A stretch of DNA of 64,000 nucleotides from Yamagishiella unicocca (Eukaryota > Chlorophyta > Chlorophyceae > Chlamydomonadales > Volvocaceae): NCBI GenBank assembly GCA_003116995.1, contig BDSL01000007.1:1-64000 (forward strand), in the 5' to 3' direction. The position numbers were made by a program, and so were the translations under genes. A model generated the notes under the pieces. That model did not search any database and was not told the origin of the DNA. It saw only the letters and a list, made by a program, of their open reading frames with translations. Below are positions 46,116 to 58,275 of this stretch, piece by piece (within the stretch, counting starts at the first letter, position 1; every line of letters begins with the position of its first letter).

Positions 46116-49100
46116 AAGCGGACACAGGCGCGCTCTGTACATAGGACAGGGAATTGGGGGAAATTTCAGTGCGCCCAATGCAGAACGGTGGTATTCTTGG
46201 CGCGTTGGCAACGACTGCGATAGACGGCGTAGGTGCAAGCGCTTCTGCAACACGGGGCCGGGGAGTTTCTACACGAAGTCGATCAGATTACTTCGAGGGA
46301 GCATGCATGTTTTTTGCATACATGATACTCTGCAAATGAGGTCTGCCATCCGACCACTACCGATTTGACGTTGACATGGTGACTTGATGATCTGGTGACC
46401 TTGCATTCGGCACGCTATAGGGTAGGGTAATGCAAAAAATGTGCGTCACTCCGTCATAGGGGTTCACTCCGTCCGTTTTCATGTCGCCTCGTTTTGACAG
46501 CGAGCAGGATTAGCTGTTGCAGCGAGGTTCTGGGGCATGGCGCTGGGTCACAACGGCGCAAATGTCAAGAGTTGTTTAAGAGATGAATGGTATAATATTA
46601 GCTGCGCGTCAATAAGGAGCATACAAATCGACATTCGGCACTTGGTGTTTTAGTTTACCGGTAACATCAGTTTATATTCAGTTGCCAATCAGTCAACACG
46701 TAGCATCGGTTATGCCCTTTCGATAGCCTGAAAGGGTGGAGAACAAGGACTAAGTAAACGGAGATGCCACTGGTACCCCGAGGCACCTCAGGGAGGGTGA
46801 TACAATGTGTTTTTGCCCGCATTGTAGTGGCAGTTGCTCGTAAGCCGTCAGTCGGCCTTTACATGTTGTCATAACTGTTTCATACCGAACCGAATGGCCA
46901 AAGCCGGCTCGGTGGCGGTGCTTCAATGTGGCGCGGTTCGCCCGGTGATTCTGCCTTTTGGCCTGGAGCCCACTGTTACACGTACTGCTACTCCTTTTGT
47001 AGCTGGCAAGCAACCGGGGCTGTGTCCCAGGCGACCTTCGTATGCGCGCGTGCTTGTAATATATGGGACGGCATATCTCTTGCGCCTGCTAGGCCTTCCT
47101 AGCTTGCAGGGAAAGCGACTGTTGAGGTATGAGTTCGTGGGTCCGAAAGTAGGCGCAGGACTCCGAAGGCCCAAGCAGCAGCACACTGAGTACACAGCAC
47201 TGCGGTGCAGCGGGACATTCGCCGTAGCTGCGTCCGTCTCCTACGTGGTGCTGTCCTCAGGAGATCTCAGCGGTGCCATTTTCGTATGTGGCATGTAAGG
47301 CAACGATCAGGCAACGCAGGGCCATGGCGAGGCTTCGGGGCAATATCCCTGCCGGTGCGCTGCGGTGTCGAACATACCTAGGCAGTGCGTTGCAGGCACC
47401 AAACGAGTCGTAGGACTAGCTGCACATGTGGCCAAAAACCATGGGCGATGGCGATGGCGTGTGTGCGACTCCCGCATCATGTGCCTTACTGGGCAGTAGG
47501 GTCCTAACTGCATCGTGGCAGTCCTTCGTACCGGGAGCCATCGGGAGCCATCCAATGTCATCCAAGTGACAGACCGATGACATGCTGTCGCAGAAGTACA
47601 TCCTTTCGAAAGGCTCGATGCACGTGATGCCTTCCTCACAGGCGTTACCGGTATACGGCGCTGATCAATTACAAATCGTAAAAATCGTAATCATTGAGCG
47701 CAATTAATTTGCTATGCCAGCTCCCATTCATCGCACGATCAGGGGTAACTATAATGGAACGGCTCCGAAAGTTCGATTTCGGCGGCGACACTGCACGATG
47801 GCGGGCGGCCCTGGAAAAAGCCGAATGGCTTACTAACCCTGCCACTCTCGACTAGCTTCGCTGACTAGGTCTGCACGAGACGGATAGGGTCCCATAATGA
47901 TGTCAGCCACAGCTCGAAGAGCGAGCCGATTCGCGAACCGCGCACGTAAGACACGCAATGCAATTGTAACGTAGAATTTTGAAAGCTTTTACACTCTTAA
48001 GATCCAACGCCACGCAGGCTTGCAGCAAGTGTGAAACCGCGTTATGCCCGCCACGTACAGCCGGCCAATGCGCTTGCATCTACACCATGTGTTGATGATG
48101 CCATAGGCGGACCAAATAGATGCCATGCTTATGAATGCTCCTCTCCGCTTCGCCTGTAAAATTGTTTACGCCCACCACCTTACCTCGCTGCACGCTACTT
48201 TCCACATCTTCTTCTTGAGCAACATCATGACGATTTTCGTTCCGTCTGTAATAATTATAATCTGAAGCGCTCAGGCTATCGAACGGGTATTGGTACGCTG
48301 GGTATCGATATCGTCTTTCCAGTATGCTGGATCGATCCACATCTCCAGCCCGAGGTGCTGACCACATCCGTCACCTACATATGATCCAGCATCCACGTGC
48401 AGGCCAGCCCCTGCACCGGCGAAACACGAATTGCCGAAGCCCTCACCTCGGCTCGTATTTACGCAACTAACGTGACAAACTGAGCTTTTGCCGACGATTT
48501 TTCGCTCGACCTCTCTCAGCTCACCGCGTCCCTTGCATAGACCGCAGGTTAGGATACGTTCCACTAGCGAGACGGCTAACGTGGGGCACTCGGCTGCACC
48601 CAGAGCTGCGGATATTTGTTTACGCGGTGCTGGGAATCCTTACCTTCAACATTACTTCAACCACTTTCCGAGCGAAACCGTGCAGGCATTACAGGTCGGG
48701 GCATTGCAAGTTGGGTTTGCCTGCCGGCATTGGGTGCAGGTAGTACGCAGCTTGCTACCCCTTCGAGAGAAACTTGCAGGCGGAAGACACTGCGTCGGCT
48801 GCTGCCTGCCCAGACGCCGGTATCTGACCACGGTTAAATACGTGCCTTGCATCAGCTGCTGTTTCACTGACCATGTCGACGCGCACCTTGTCCCATCCAT
48901 CGCTCCCCGGGCGCAGGCAAGCGCGTCCTCATTTCCCAAGCGCATCCCATCTCGGCCCGGGAGCGCCGGGCCGTGAACCTGAGCATGACGATTGGGGTGA
49001 GATATCTTGCGTGTGCATTGTTAGATACGGTCCGTTGACATTGAGTAACGGACGTCGTCTTATATCGTCTTGTAGCTTTCTGCGTTTCGTTAGCTTTTGG

Positions 49101-49287
49101 CTCAGGATCGGAGCCGAAGGGATAAGGTGCGCACATCGGGCCCACGTAGCCTCCGCTGCCTTAGCACGGCGGTTAGCCACTCCTGGTACTCCCGGCCGTG
49201 CTCGAAGTACCGTACCCTCTCGCACGAGGTGCCCAGTTTATAGACATGTAACAACAGTAGCGAGCATCTGTTGCCACGCAAGTAACA
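46116..49287. other. Intergenic region between pherophorins 4 and 5, left part
   Basis: No supportable gene. A terminus fragment of the retrotransposon-like family lies at about 46925-46985 on the plus strand. It reads CGGTTCGCCCGGTGATTCTG and then GGAGCCCACTGTTAC. Open frames overlapping it are therefore suspect. Confidence 0.5.
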
Positions 49288-49470
49288 GTGCACCTGTGGG
49301 CCGCGCTTCGGTCGGGAGTCAGAATACCCGGGGCAGGTCCCGGAAGAGGTAGCGACTTGCGGCGTTCACCTGCGGCTAACGTGTCTACGACCTGGTCAGT
49401 TGTAGCCTGAGCGCTAACGACAGCGCGCGTCTGGTCAGGCCTGGAGTCGGCCAATATGGTCGGCCGTGGC
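49288..49470 (-). repeat. Dispersed repeat, inverted copy of 28408-28600
   Basis: Reverse complement of the 28.4-kb repeat. An open frame of 111 codons starts inside its edge (49456-49791; MVGRGSRSLLWG ... SGSKIRW). I do not recognise it and it may belong to the element. Confidence 0.65.
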
Positions 49471-49791
49471 AGCCGAAGCCTGCTGTGGGGCATGACATAC
49501 GGGCCTACTGCCCCATCGCGCGCTTTCGTCTCCTGCTTTCGTGCTGCCGTTGGGCGGGACTATGCAGACAGGTATTATGCCCTGCACAGGATAGTTGAAG
49601 ACCTTGACACCGCTAGGCATTCGCACGCGGCACATGACGTAGCTAAGGTCCTCTGGGGAACGTACACTTCCTTGTTAACGGATGCGCACAGAGATTTTGG
49701 GTCAGATGCAGCGGTCATAGCCGCCGGCCGCCGGTGCGCCGCTGGATTGGCAGAGCACTGGGCTGCTTCAGGGAGCAAGATAAGGTGGTAA

Positions 49792-50763
49792 AAGTAGACG
49801 GAACAAGGCAAAGGCACGCTTACCCCTTGCCGGCAAACATATGCCGTACTAACCAACTCGCCAAGACTATTCATTGCGAGCTCCCGTCATACCGACTAAA
49901 ATTAGCGCTGTTTGTAAACCCTCCGCTTCGCCCTACCTCATTTCACCTGCTGGGCGCTCGATGACGTGATATTCCGTTAATTTCCACTAGGCCGCATCAT
50001 GGTAACTTTACCATCCGGTTTTGCTTCTTTCTAGTGTGCGGCAAGACGAGAATATATGTCTGAAAGGCACATTTACGAATACGACACATAATTCGAACAT
50101 TCAAGATTGGAATGCACGATTACGCTGTCCTGGGATTGATCATTGTTGCCATAATATCTGTTAATAGTAACACACTAAGGAAGGGTACAACTAACCAGTA
50201 ACCTTCGTCATTTTCCAGCGCAGAGACAGCAGCATTGGCGGGTGAATGGCTAATGCAAAACGCGTCAATATTTAATACTAAGGACGATAATAATCGTATG
50301 AATTGAACCACAGGAACATCTACGGTATCAGTCTCCCGGCCGATCACCGCCGGCACAGCTGCGTAGTCGAACTCGGTCAACGTCTCGTCCTACCTTGTCC
50401 CTCGCATCTAAAATTATAATTGAACGAGATCTTTAATATGTTTTCAATGCATCTTTGGGTTGTGATCGGTGTCTGAATTACATCGTGACCCCATCCATCG
50501 CCCGTGTGTGCAATCCAGTACTGACTGCGGAGACTCGCCACCCCTACCTATCACATATTAAATAATATGAAGATCTTACTAGATATGCATAGTTGGAGTG
50601 ATTGGCAGTGAGCATCATACTCCGCCTCCAGCACGCCACGCCGAAAGTGTAGGGCTTAGAGGTCTACACCAGCCTTCTGTTTCCATATGTCCATTCACAT
50701 TTGGAAATCCCGATAAAAAATATTGCGGCACGGCGGTCGCGCCCCAAGTTTTCCGTTTGGCCG
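49792..50763. other. Upstream region of pherophorin 5
   Basis: AT-richer sequence without a recognised gene. It presumably contains the promoter; AT-rich strings near 50556-50570 and 50711-50722 are weak candidates only. Confidence 0.4.
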
Positions 50764-53700
50764 ATGGCTGCCCAATGCTTCCGCCAACTTAAGGCGGCAA
50801 GCATGTGCATCATCGCACTGGGAATCCTAATGCTTGCAGGTGGCTGATGAATTCAAGAGCCCTAGCTGTACCATGCGAAGAATTTGCGCTTGCGGACATT
50901 GTACACATGGTTCGACTGTTGCTCACTCATACCCGGCCACTTCATGCATTCATTGCGAAGCGCTCTTCGTCATGTTGCTATTGGTAGTTTGCCATCAATT
51001 TGAATGCAAACATGAGGCCCCAGGGCGATGCACTTTCGGGCAGCTGCTACGTTGTCCGTAACGTTGCGTAGCCTTGGCAATTGCGATCCCATCCAATATT
51101 TGGTGTCGGATTGATGACGTGCTCATATTTCTTCCAATGTCCTGCAGTCGCTTCTGCGTCCAAGACCAAAGTCACATCGTCAAAAGTGCCAATCCCTCAA
51201 TGGCTTCAAAAAGCGCTCGCGCGCCGAGGCGAAGTAGCCCAGTTCAGCCGCTTCCCCTACTGCAAGTGGGTTGAGGCATAAGATGCCAAGGCGTCTGCCG
51301 CTCGTCCCGCCGACTCTTCAACCTTATGCTAGCTCGCTCCTGGGCCCGATTTATGATATGCATGCCGGCTTCTTGTGCCGTAGATGCGAGACGTACGACT
51401 GCTCTTGCTCGCCGTACAGTGTTACGTTCAAGAGTGCCTCCCTGGTAAGCGGAACGCGCATGGCGATCCCGCACTGGCGTCATTCGTGCCCGTATGCCCG
51501 GAGGATTCCACGACCCTCAGTGGTGGGGCCAAGCGGCTTCTGCGACGATGGCAAATGGGAGGGCACGTTTGGTTGCATAGCGTGCACAGATGGATGCACG
51601 CAGCTGACTCATCCCGACCTAGCTCTTCAGTACTTCGTTTGTGGAGGATGAAAAGGGCTCCGAGCGGGCAGAGGGAAGGGACTCCGGGGTGTGTGCAGGG
51701 ATTGGCGTGAGCACACCGCCGATATAGACAGGACGCCAACGTTACCTGCGCGACAGCACGGAACAGGCAGTGCCCTGGCCGATAACGGTAGGAGCCGGAG
51801 GCCTAGGCATCTGGAGCCAGCGGATGACGCATGCTGCACATTCCATACGGGCCCCACTGCGTTAGGCCTAGGGCGTGCGTGTGTGTAATAAGCTGGGCGT
51901 GCACCCGTACACCCTTGCACCCCATGAACGAAACGCCCTGCCTGCCCCGCGAGCAGAACCCGAGCGGCAACGCCACCCGCTACTGCTTCGATATCGGCTA
52001 CATCGGGTGCCCCGACAACCGCGGATGCTGTAATGCTTTGAAGCAGCGTGTAGACAAGATCGCCTTCACCACAAGTACGTGCCGTAGCTGAGGAGTTCTT
52101 TTAGGGTGATGGCATGCTGGCAGAAAGGGTTGGGAGGCGGCAGGGACATGCCCTGCATGACGTTTGACGTCGCTGTTATATCGTGGTGCAAGATACAACA
52201 ATCACGGCAGTTTGATGCCGCGCCATGCTCTAAACCCCTACGCCTCGGCGGGCTGCGTGCACTGGGCGCCTCATGCGGGGAAGGCGGATCACCGAAGCCG
52301 CATCACATGCCGTGAGCTAACCCACACATGCTTAGCCCGACTATATATTGCTACTCCTTAAAGCTGGGGCGTGGGGGCCTCCAATTGTTGCACCCGCTAC
52401 CACGCCTAGCGGCCAAAGTGTTTAAGGACCATCATCTCGTGCCTCACTAGCCTGTACCCAATCGTCTGCGCGTCAGGCGTACCAGCACCCGCTTCCTTTA
52501 CCCCCATTCCTTTACCCACTTCCATTGCCCAATTCCCTTACCCACTTCCATTGCTCACTTCATTTGCCTGTGCGCAGGCGCTGCGTGCATGAAGCCGGCC
52601 GTCTTCCGGGTGGACATCAATGGCAAGAGGTGGCTCAGCTGGGAGACCAAGGCGTGGACCCTGACCACAGGAGGTGCGCCAGGCGGCGGCAGCGGGGACA
52701 GCGCCAGCGACAGCGCTGATCACAACACACACCAATTCCACCCGTGTGCGGCACCTTCCTCGCCGTAGTACATCCGTACCTACGGCTGACGCGCCGGGCG
52801 GTTGGGCCTCCTCTCTGGAGTTCGTCGCGTCGGCCAGCCGGATGCGATGCTGACACACGCGAGGTGCTTCGTCAGTCGCACAGCGTTGCCTCTTATCTGG
52901 CCACTGACCGGTGCAGACCTCCTCGAGAAAAGGTGGAGCCGTTACCCACGGCGCCTGAAAATGGAGGAGACTTTAGACGTCCGTATTAGCAACGTCCGGC
53001 CTGCCCCTGTGCCGGCGCTCAAACTGCGTGCAGGTTCCGGGCACGAGCTCCGCATCTACGGCCTGAACTCCGACTACACCACCTTCCCCGACTCGGACGT
53101 CTGCATCACGGCCAAGGATCCTTGCCTCAGCCTGGAGGAGCTGTGTGACGTCGCGAGCGGCCAGTGCAAGTGCGTTATGGCGCCACAGCGCGGGGGACGC
53201 GGGAGCGGGGGCCAGGGGGGCGGGTGGGAACGCGTGTTTTGCCGCATGAGGCGAATCAAAGGGACGGGTAGCAGGGGCGGCCCTGGCCGCACCCATGAAC
53301 AAGGCCGCGCGGTTTACCGGACTCGGGCGCGTGGCGGTTGGACGGAAACGCGCCCAACGGTCCCTGTCCATTGGGGAGGTGGTTGCAGGGACGGTTGCCG
53401 CGGCCGAGTGAGTTGAGCCGCTTGGGGACGTTGGATCTGGCAGACACTGCGGGTGGGCCGCCGCTCATCCAGCAATATTTAGGGCGGTTAGGTAGTACCA
53501 ACATTGGCTTGCGTAAGTTGGGCAAAGCGTGCATTGCGACGGCGTCAGCGGCGGGCGTCGGTGCCTGCGCGGGCCCTGGCTGCGTTAAGCGGGCGCAAAA
53601 CCGGCGGGCAGCTGTGAAACCCGTGGAGCGTCTCCTGGTTACCCGGTCGTATGCCCAGGTCGGCTGCTCACGTCGTCCAAGAGTGCCCCGACGGCGCTTG

Positions 53701-56700
53701 CCAGCTCGCGCGTCGGTCGCCCGCGCGACCAACCCCCAACTGCCAACTGCCAACCGCAAACCCGTCCTGCCGCGCGCAGGTTCTCCTTGTCGGAGTCAAG
53801 TGACACCAAGTACTGCCCAGTGTGTCCGGTGCCGCCACTTCCGAAGCCGTCGCCGCCATCGCCTAGGCCGCCGCCCAAGCCCAAGTCGCCGCCCCCTGCA
53901 CCGCGGCCCTCGCCACCCAGTCCCAAACCTCCCATCCCGGAACCCCCCAGCCCAAAACCCCCCAGCCCAAAACCCCCCAGCCCAAGACCCCCCAGCCCTC
54001 AGCCCCCCAGCCCGAAACCCCCCCGCCGTCAGCCCCCCAGCCCGAAACCCCCCCGCCCTCAGCCCCCCAGCCCGAGACCCTCCCCGCCCTCGCCCCCAAG
54101 GCCACCGCCCTCACCTCCCTCGCCTCCAAGCCCGCCGCCCTCACCTCCTTCGCCCCCAAGCCCGCCGTCTCCACGCCCTCCTTTGCCCATGCCGCCAAGC
54201 CCACGGCCGCCCTCACCTTCACCCCCCTCTCCTCCGGCTCCTCCCCCGCCGCGCCCCAGCCCCCCACCTCCGTCACCCCCTCGGCCGAGTCCCTCCCCCC
54301 CCTCCCCTCGCCCTCCCAGCCCGGCTCCTCCCAACCCACCGATGCCTCCGCAGCCCCCACGACCGCCGTCTCCTCCGCGGCCTCCCCCAAGCCCACCTAC
54401 GCCACCCCCCAGTCCTCCTCCTCCCTCTCCAAAGCCGCCCCGCCCTTCACCCCCACCTCCGTCACCCCAGCCGCCGTCGCCCTCCCCTCCCCATCCCAAC
54501 CCGTCGCCGCCATCACCGTCCCCTCCCTCCCCACGGCCCCCGACACCAAAGCCTCCCAGGCGTCCGCCGAACCCGCCGCCGCAGCTCGTTCCCTTCGCAG
54601 AATCACCCCCACCCCCGTCTCCGCCGCCGCCCCCGCCCCCACCGCCCCCGCCCTCCCCCCGTCCGCCAAGCCCTCGCCCTCCCCCTCCACCGCCTTCCCC
54701 CCGCGGCCCCTCCCTCGACCCCCCAGCCCGCGGCCTCCATCTCCCCGTCGGCCTCCTCGATCCCCTCCCAGCCCGCCCCCGCCTTGCCAAGTGTGCGCAT
54801 ACATCAAGATCATCCCCAACGACGTCCCCGGCATGCCCCTTTACACCTTCGGCGACCCAGTCAGCTGCGAGGATACAGCGCTGCTGATAATGGACGACAT
54901 CATGAACGCCGCCGACGAGTTTGGCGCCCTGGTCATCGAAGAGTTTGCGTTGCAGGAGTGCAGCGGCGACTACGACCCCGCCGTCACGCCGCCGGTGCTG
55001 CCGTACATCAAGGTCTGCGGCACTTTTCTGTCGGCTGAGGACGGCGAGAAGCTGCAGGACAGCATCACGTTCCTGATCCAGCAGTGGGTCCTGTACGTGC
55101 TGGGGAGTCCCATCATCGGCTCGGACGGCCGCGCGCAGTGCGGGACGAACATCACGGGGTACGAGGCCGAGGGCCTCGTGGAGGGTGACGCCTCCCAGTG
55201 CCTGGACGGGTCGTACAGGACGCGCTGCGAGGACCGCTTCACCCCTCTCCCCCCAGACGCGCCGATGCCTCCGTTCACCAACTTGCCGCTGCAACCGAGT
55301 ATCTTTCCGCCGCCGCCGCCGCCGGAGCCACCGTCACCGAAGCCGCCGAGGCCGCCCAGGAAGTCGCCGCCACCGCCGTCTCCGAAGCCGCCGAGAAGGT
55401 TGCCGCCACCGCCGTCGCCTACCCCGCCGGTCAGGGCGCCGCCACCACCGCCGGCGACCTTGGTACAGGTGGGTCGTGGCGGCCGCGTCGTTGCAAAAAA
55501 AGGCCCCGCTTCGCGTCGTTGCAAAAAAAGGCCCCGCTTCGCGTCGGTGCTAGCTACGCTCCGCCTGCTACTGCGTTGATGCACGCGTCTGTACGGGCAA
55601 TGGTACGGCGTGCCGCACGTGTGCTGAGTCAGCGCTGGGCTCCGAGGGAGGTAACGAATCGACGACCCTTACGAACAGAACCGCATTCCGCTTGGAGTGT
55701 ACGGCATACACCCGTACGACATACGGGATATTGCGTGCGCCGGCTGCTGCTCCTGCTCTCGTGCCCCTGCTCTCACGTTTGCAAGCCAAGACCGCCATGC
55801 AATGCCCCACCCCGCCCCATATGCATCCACAGACACACATATGCCCCCAGTCCACTGCGAACGTGCCGTACATCCTCGACAAGGTTACAGCCTTTAACGG
55901 CGAAGACCGGTACGGCAATCCGGCCAAGGTTATGTGTACCACGGTCACAAAGCAGGTTTGCAGGACCCGCGCCCCCTGCTGCAGAATGGACTTCGCAAAG
56001 GTGCGCTGCGGACGTTGAGCACGCGCCGGCTTCATAGGCCGCTCGTGGAAGAGTACACGGGTACAGGTGTCAGGACGGGAGGCTTCGGAACGTTGTATGG
56101 GAGGGGAGGCTTTAGGGCCTTGGCTTTGGTACGGAAGACGGTTGGAGGTTTGGGCTCAGGGCAGTCTTCGGTGAGGATGCGGGGCAGACGGCAGGCGACG
56201 AGGGCGCTGCGATCCTTGAAAGTCGTGTTGGGGAGCAGGCGGCGGCCGTATAAGGTAGTTGGGCCTAGTACGGCCGTGCTCCTAGGTACGACCACGTACG
56301 AGTCGTTGGAGCACCGCAGCATCAGGTATCTACGGGTAGTGCCACTGCCACTGAAGCTGTTCATCGCCGTAGGCGTGTCGTACGTACGGCGACCGTTGGC
56401 GGAACTGTTGGTGCGCTTGGTGCCGTAGATACTGGGAGCTGGGCGGTGGGCGAGGCATTGTAGACCAACAGCCCCGCTGTGCTAACTGCGTCCCAGAAGT
56501 CCTCCAACCTCCAACCGTATTTCGTACCAAGCCAAGCCGAGTACAGTGCCCCGCCGTTGGAGCCCGGCGCCGAGCCCTGCCGTCCCGCTGCGCGATGCCT
56601 GCTGCTTTCTGCTACGTGCAGGTCGAGCTCATCATCAATGCCACCTGCAAGGCGGACGTCCGCCGCATCACCGTTGACGGCAACGAAGTGCAATACAGCT

Positions 56701-58074
56701 GGGGCTTCTACGAGGATTTCATCGCGCTCAAGTTCGTTCGCCTCACCAGGTGCGCCGTGCCTGTGCCTTCCACGAACATGTACACACTGCGGGCCCTCAT
56801 GTCCCTCTCCCTATAGGAGAGTGCCTACGCGGTCTTTCCGTTAGGGCAGGGTAGCTGCCCTTGGCCAACGTCAGGCCCGGTCAGATGATATAAAACACAC
56901 ACATACATACACACACGCACATGCACACACACATACACACACATACACTCACACATACACACACATGCACACACACATGCACATGCACACACGCACACAC
57001 GCACCACACACTCACACATGCACATACGCGCAATGGCGAGCGCGCGTGGGCCGGGTCAGCGAGCAGTAGTGCGAAGGGAGCAAGAGGGGAGATGGGCGCA
57101 CACGATCATAGGAATGTCTGAGGCTGGGAGGGGAGCCACGTTTTGGAAGGCCACCGGGGGGAGGCCAACGGGAGGAGGCCACCCGTTGGCCGCCTGCCAC
57201 GGAAAGGTGTTTCCACTGCCTGGGTGGCTGCCTGTGCGGGGCCTGGCGAGCGCGATGACGTGTCGGTGTGTGTGGTCGGCACCCTTGCACTGCTCTGCGC
57301 CCTGCCCGTTGGCCATCCAAGAGCAGTGCTGCGTCAGGTCCCGGAGCGCAGCCATCAGCACAATACCCTCCCTCCCTCCCCCCCCTCTTAACCCGCGCCC
57401 CGCCCCCCGACCGGCAGTTTGGTCTCGGACCCGGTGGGCACCACTCTGTGCTGGTGAGTCCAGGGGGGGAAGTGTTGTGGGTAGATGCATGAAAGGGCTC
57501 TGCTGGTTAGATCCTGCGTGCGGCGTCGACAGTTCAATCTACGCCGAACGGCAGAAGCAAAAATGTCAGTGTGAAGTGCCGCGAGTGTACGGCATGACGT
57601 CGTACCCGTAATGGGGCCTGTGCCCAGGCCAACTCACACGTGTGACCCGGTATTAACTGCGAGCGCCAGGCTAGGTAATAACTGTGCGCTTCGAAACGGT
57701 ACGGCAGTACGGCTGTTAACGGTAAGAGCCAAAGGCACGGTAGTAAGTCAAAAGGCACGGTAGTAACGGTAGTAACAGTGAGAGCTGGATCCACCTTGCC
57801 GCGGCCAACCGCAGGTTCGTGGCTCTCGGCCCATGCGCCAGGCCGTCGACCTTCTGTTACCGGGGCCAATGCCAGGTACGGGCGAAGGTTGCAGGCGTGA
57901 GGGGTGGGTGGGTCGCAGGTCGAAATGCTCCATGACCGGGTACACTTCATGACTTCAGCCACCCCTTGGAAACCACCTACCCAACACCGTCATCCCTCAT
58001 GTGCGCATCCCGCGTCGCTGCAGGCCGACATCTTCGACTCCACCAACAAGTGCTGCCCCGCCAACATTATTTAG
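50764..58074 (+). CDS. Pherophorin 5, complete but with an apparent frameshift in the linker
   Basis: Matrix glycoprotein of about 912 residues if one base is restored. Exons: 50764-50839, 51148-51265, 51384-51444, 51957-52074, 52578-52673, 53034-53169, 53780-55468, 55833-56000, 56622-56749, 57418-57453, 57815-57875, 58024-58074 (TAG). The signal exon starts MAAQCFRQLKAAS with core MCIIALGILMLA; its donor (GTGGCT) is weak. The N module has RFPYCKCETYDCSCSPY, RYCFDIGYIGCPD, CCNALKQRVDKIAFT, WLSWETKAWTLTTG and KYCPVCPV. The linker is PPSPKP/RP-rich. The C module runs from CQVCAYIKIIPNDVPG through PYIKVCGTFL, CPQSTANVPYIL, CCRMDFAK, TTLCWFVALGPC and NKCCPANII. The frame of the linker and the frame of CQVC differ by one base. 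A C run at 54697-54702 is the likely site. Summed exon length is one base short of a multiple of three. Confidence 0.87.
55484..55539. repeat. 28-bp direct repeat, two copies, in a pherophorin 5 intron
   Basis: CGCGTCGTTGCAAAAAAAGG followed by CCCCGCTT, twice in tandem with a partial third copy, starting 16 bp after the exon end at 55468. Confidence 0.9.
56893..57027. repeat. CA/CATA microsatellite in a pherophorin 5 intron
   Basis: Runs of ACACACAT and ACATAC in the intron between 56749 and 57418. A shorter related tract lies at about 58132-58160, downstream of the gene. Confidence 0.9.
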
Positions 58075-58270
58075 GGTTTGACCCAACGCAGCATTACTTC
58101 ATAAGTTTACCAGAGTCAGGTGTAGTCAGATGCACACACGCATACACACAAACGCACACTCGCACGTGCCGACAGCGGCGCTTAAGAAGACATGAGGGTG
58201 TCGGGGGGGGTCCCGAACTGTAGCGAACTGGCAGCACGCTAGGATGGTAGGGCGAGCCCGGCGGTCGGCC

Positions 58271-58275
58271 TGTAA
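58271..58275 (+). promoter_or_regulatory. Candidate TGTAA polyadenylation signal, pherophorin 5
   Basis: TGTAA 197 nt after the stop codon; the first occurrence downstream of the gene. Confidence 0.5.

Noticed and set aside
46834..47298. A 154-codon plus-strand open frame
   Set aside because: It contains the translated retrotransposon-like terminus (VILPFGLEPTVT matches VLPLGLEPTVT elsewhere), so it is a chance frame across a repeat fragment.
53338..55294. Additional long frames on both strands over the pherophorin 5 linker
   Set aside because: Same cause: proline codon repeats read in shifted or reverse frames. Only the frame joining KYCPVCPV to CQVC modules is supported.
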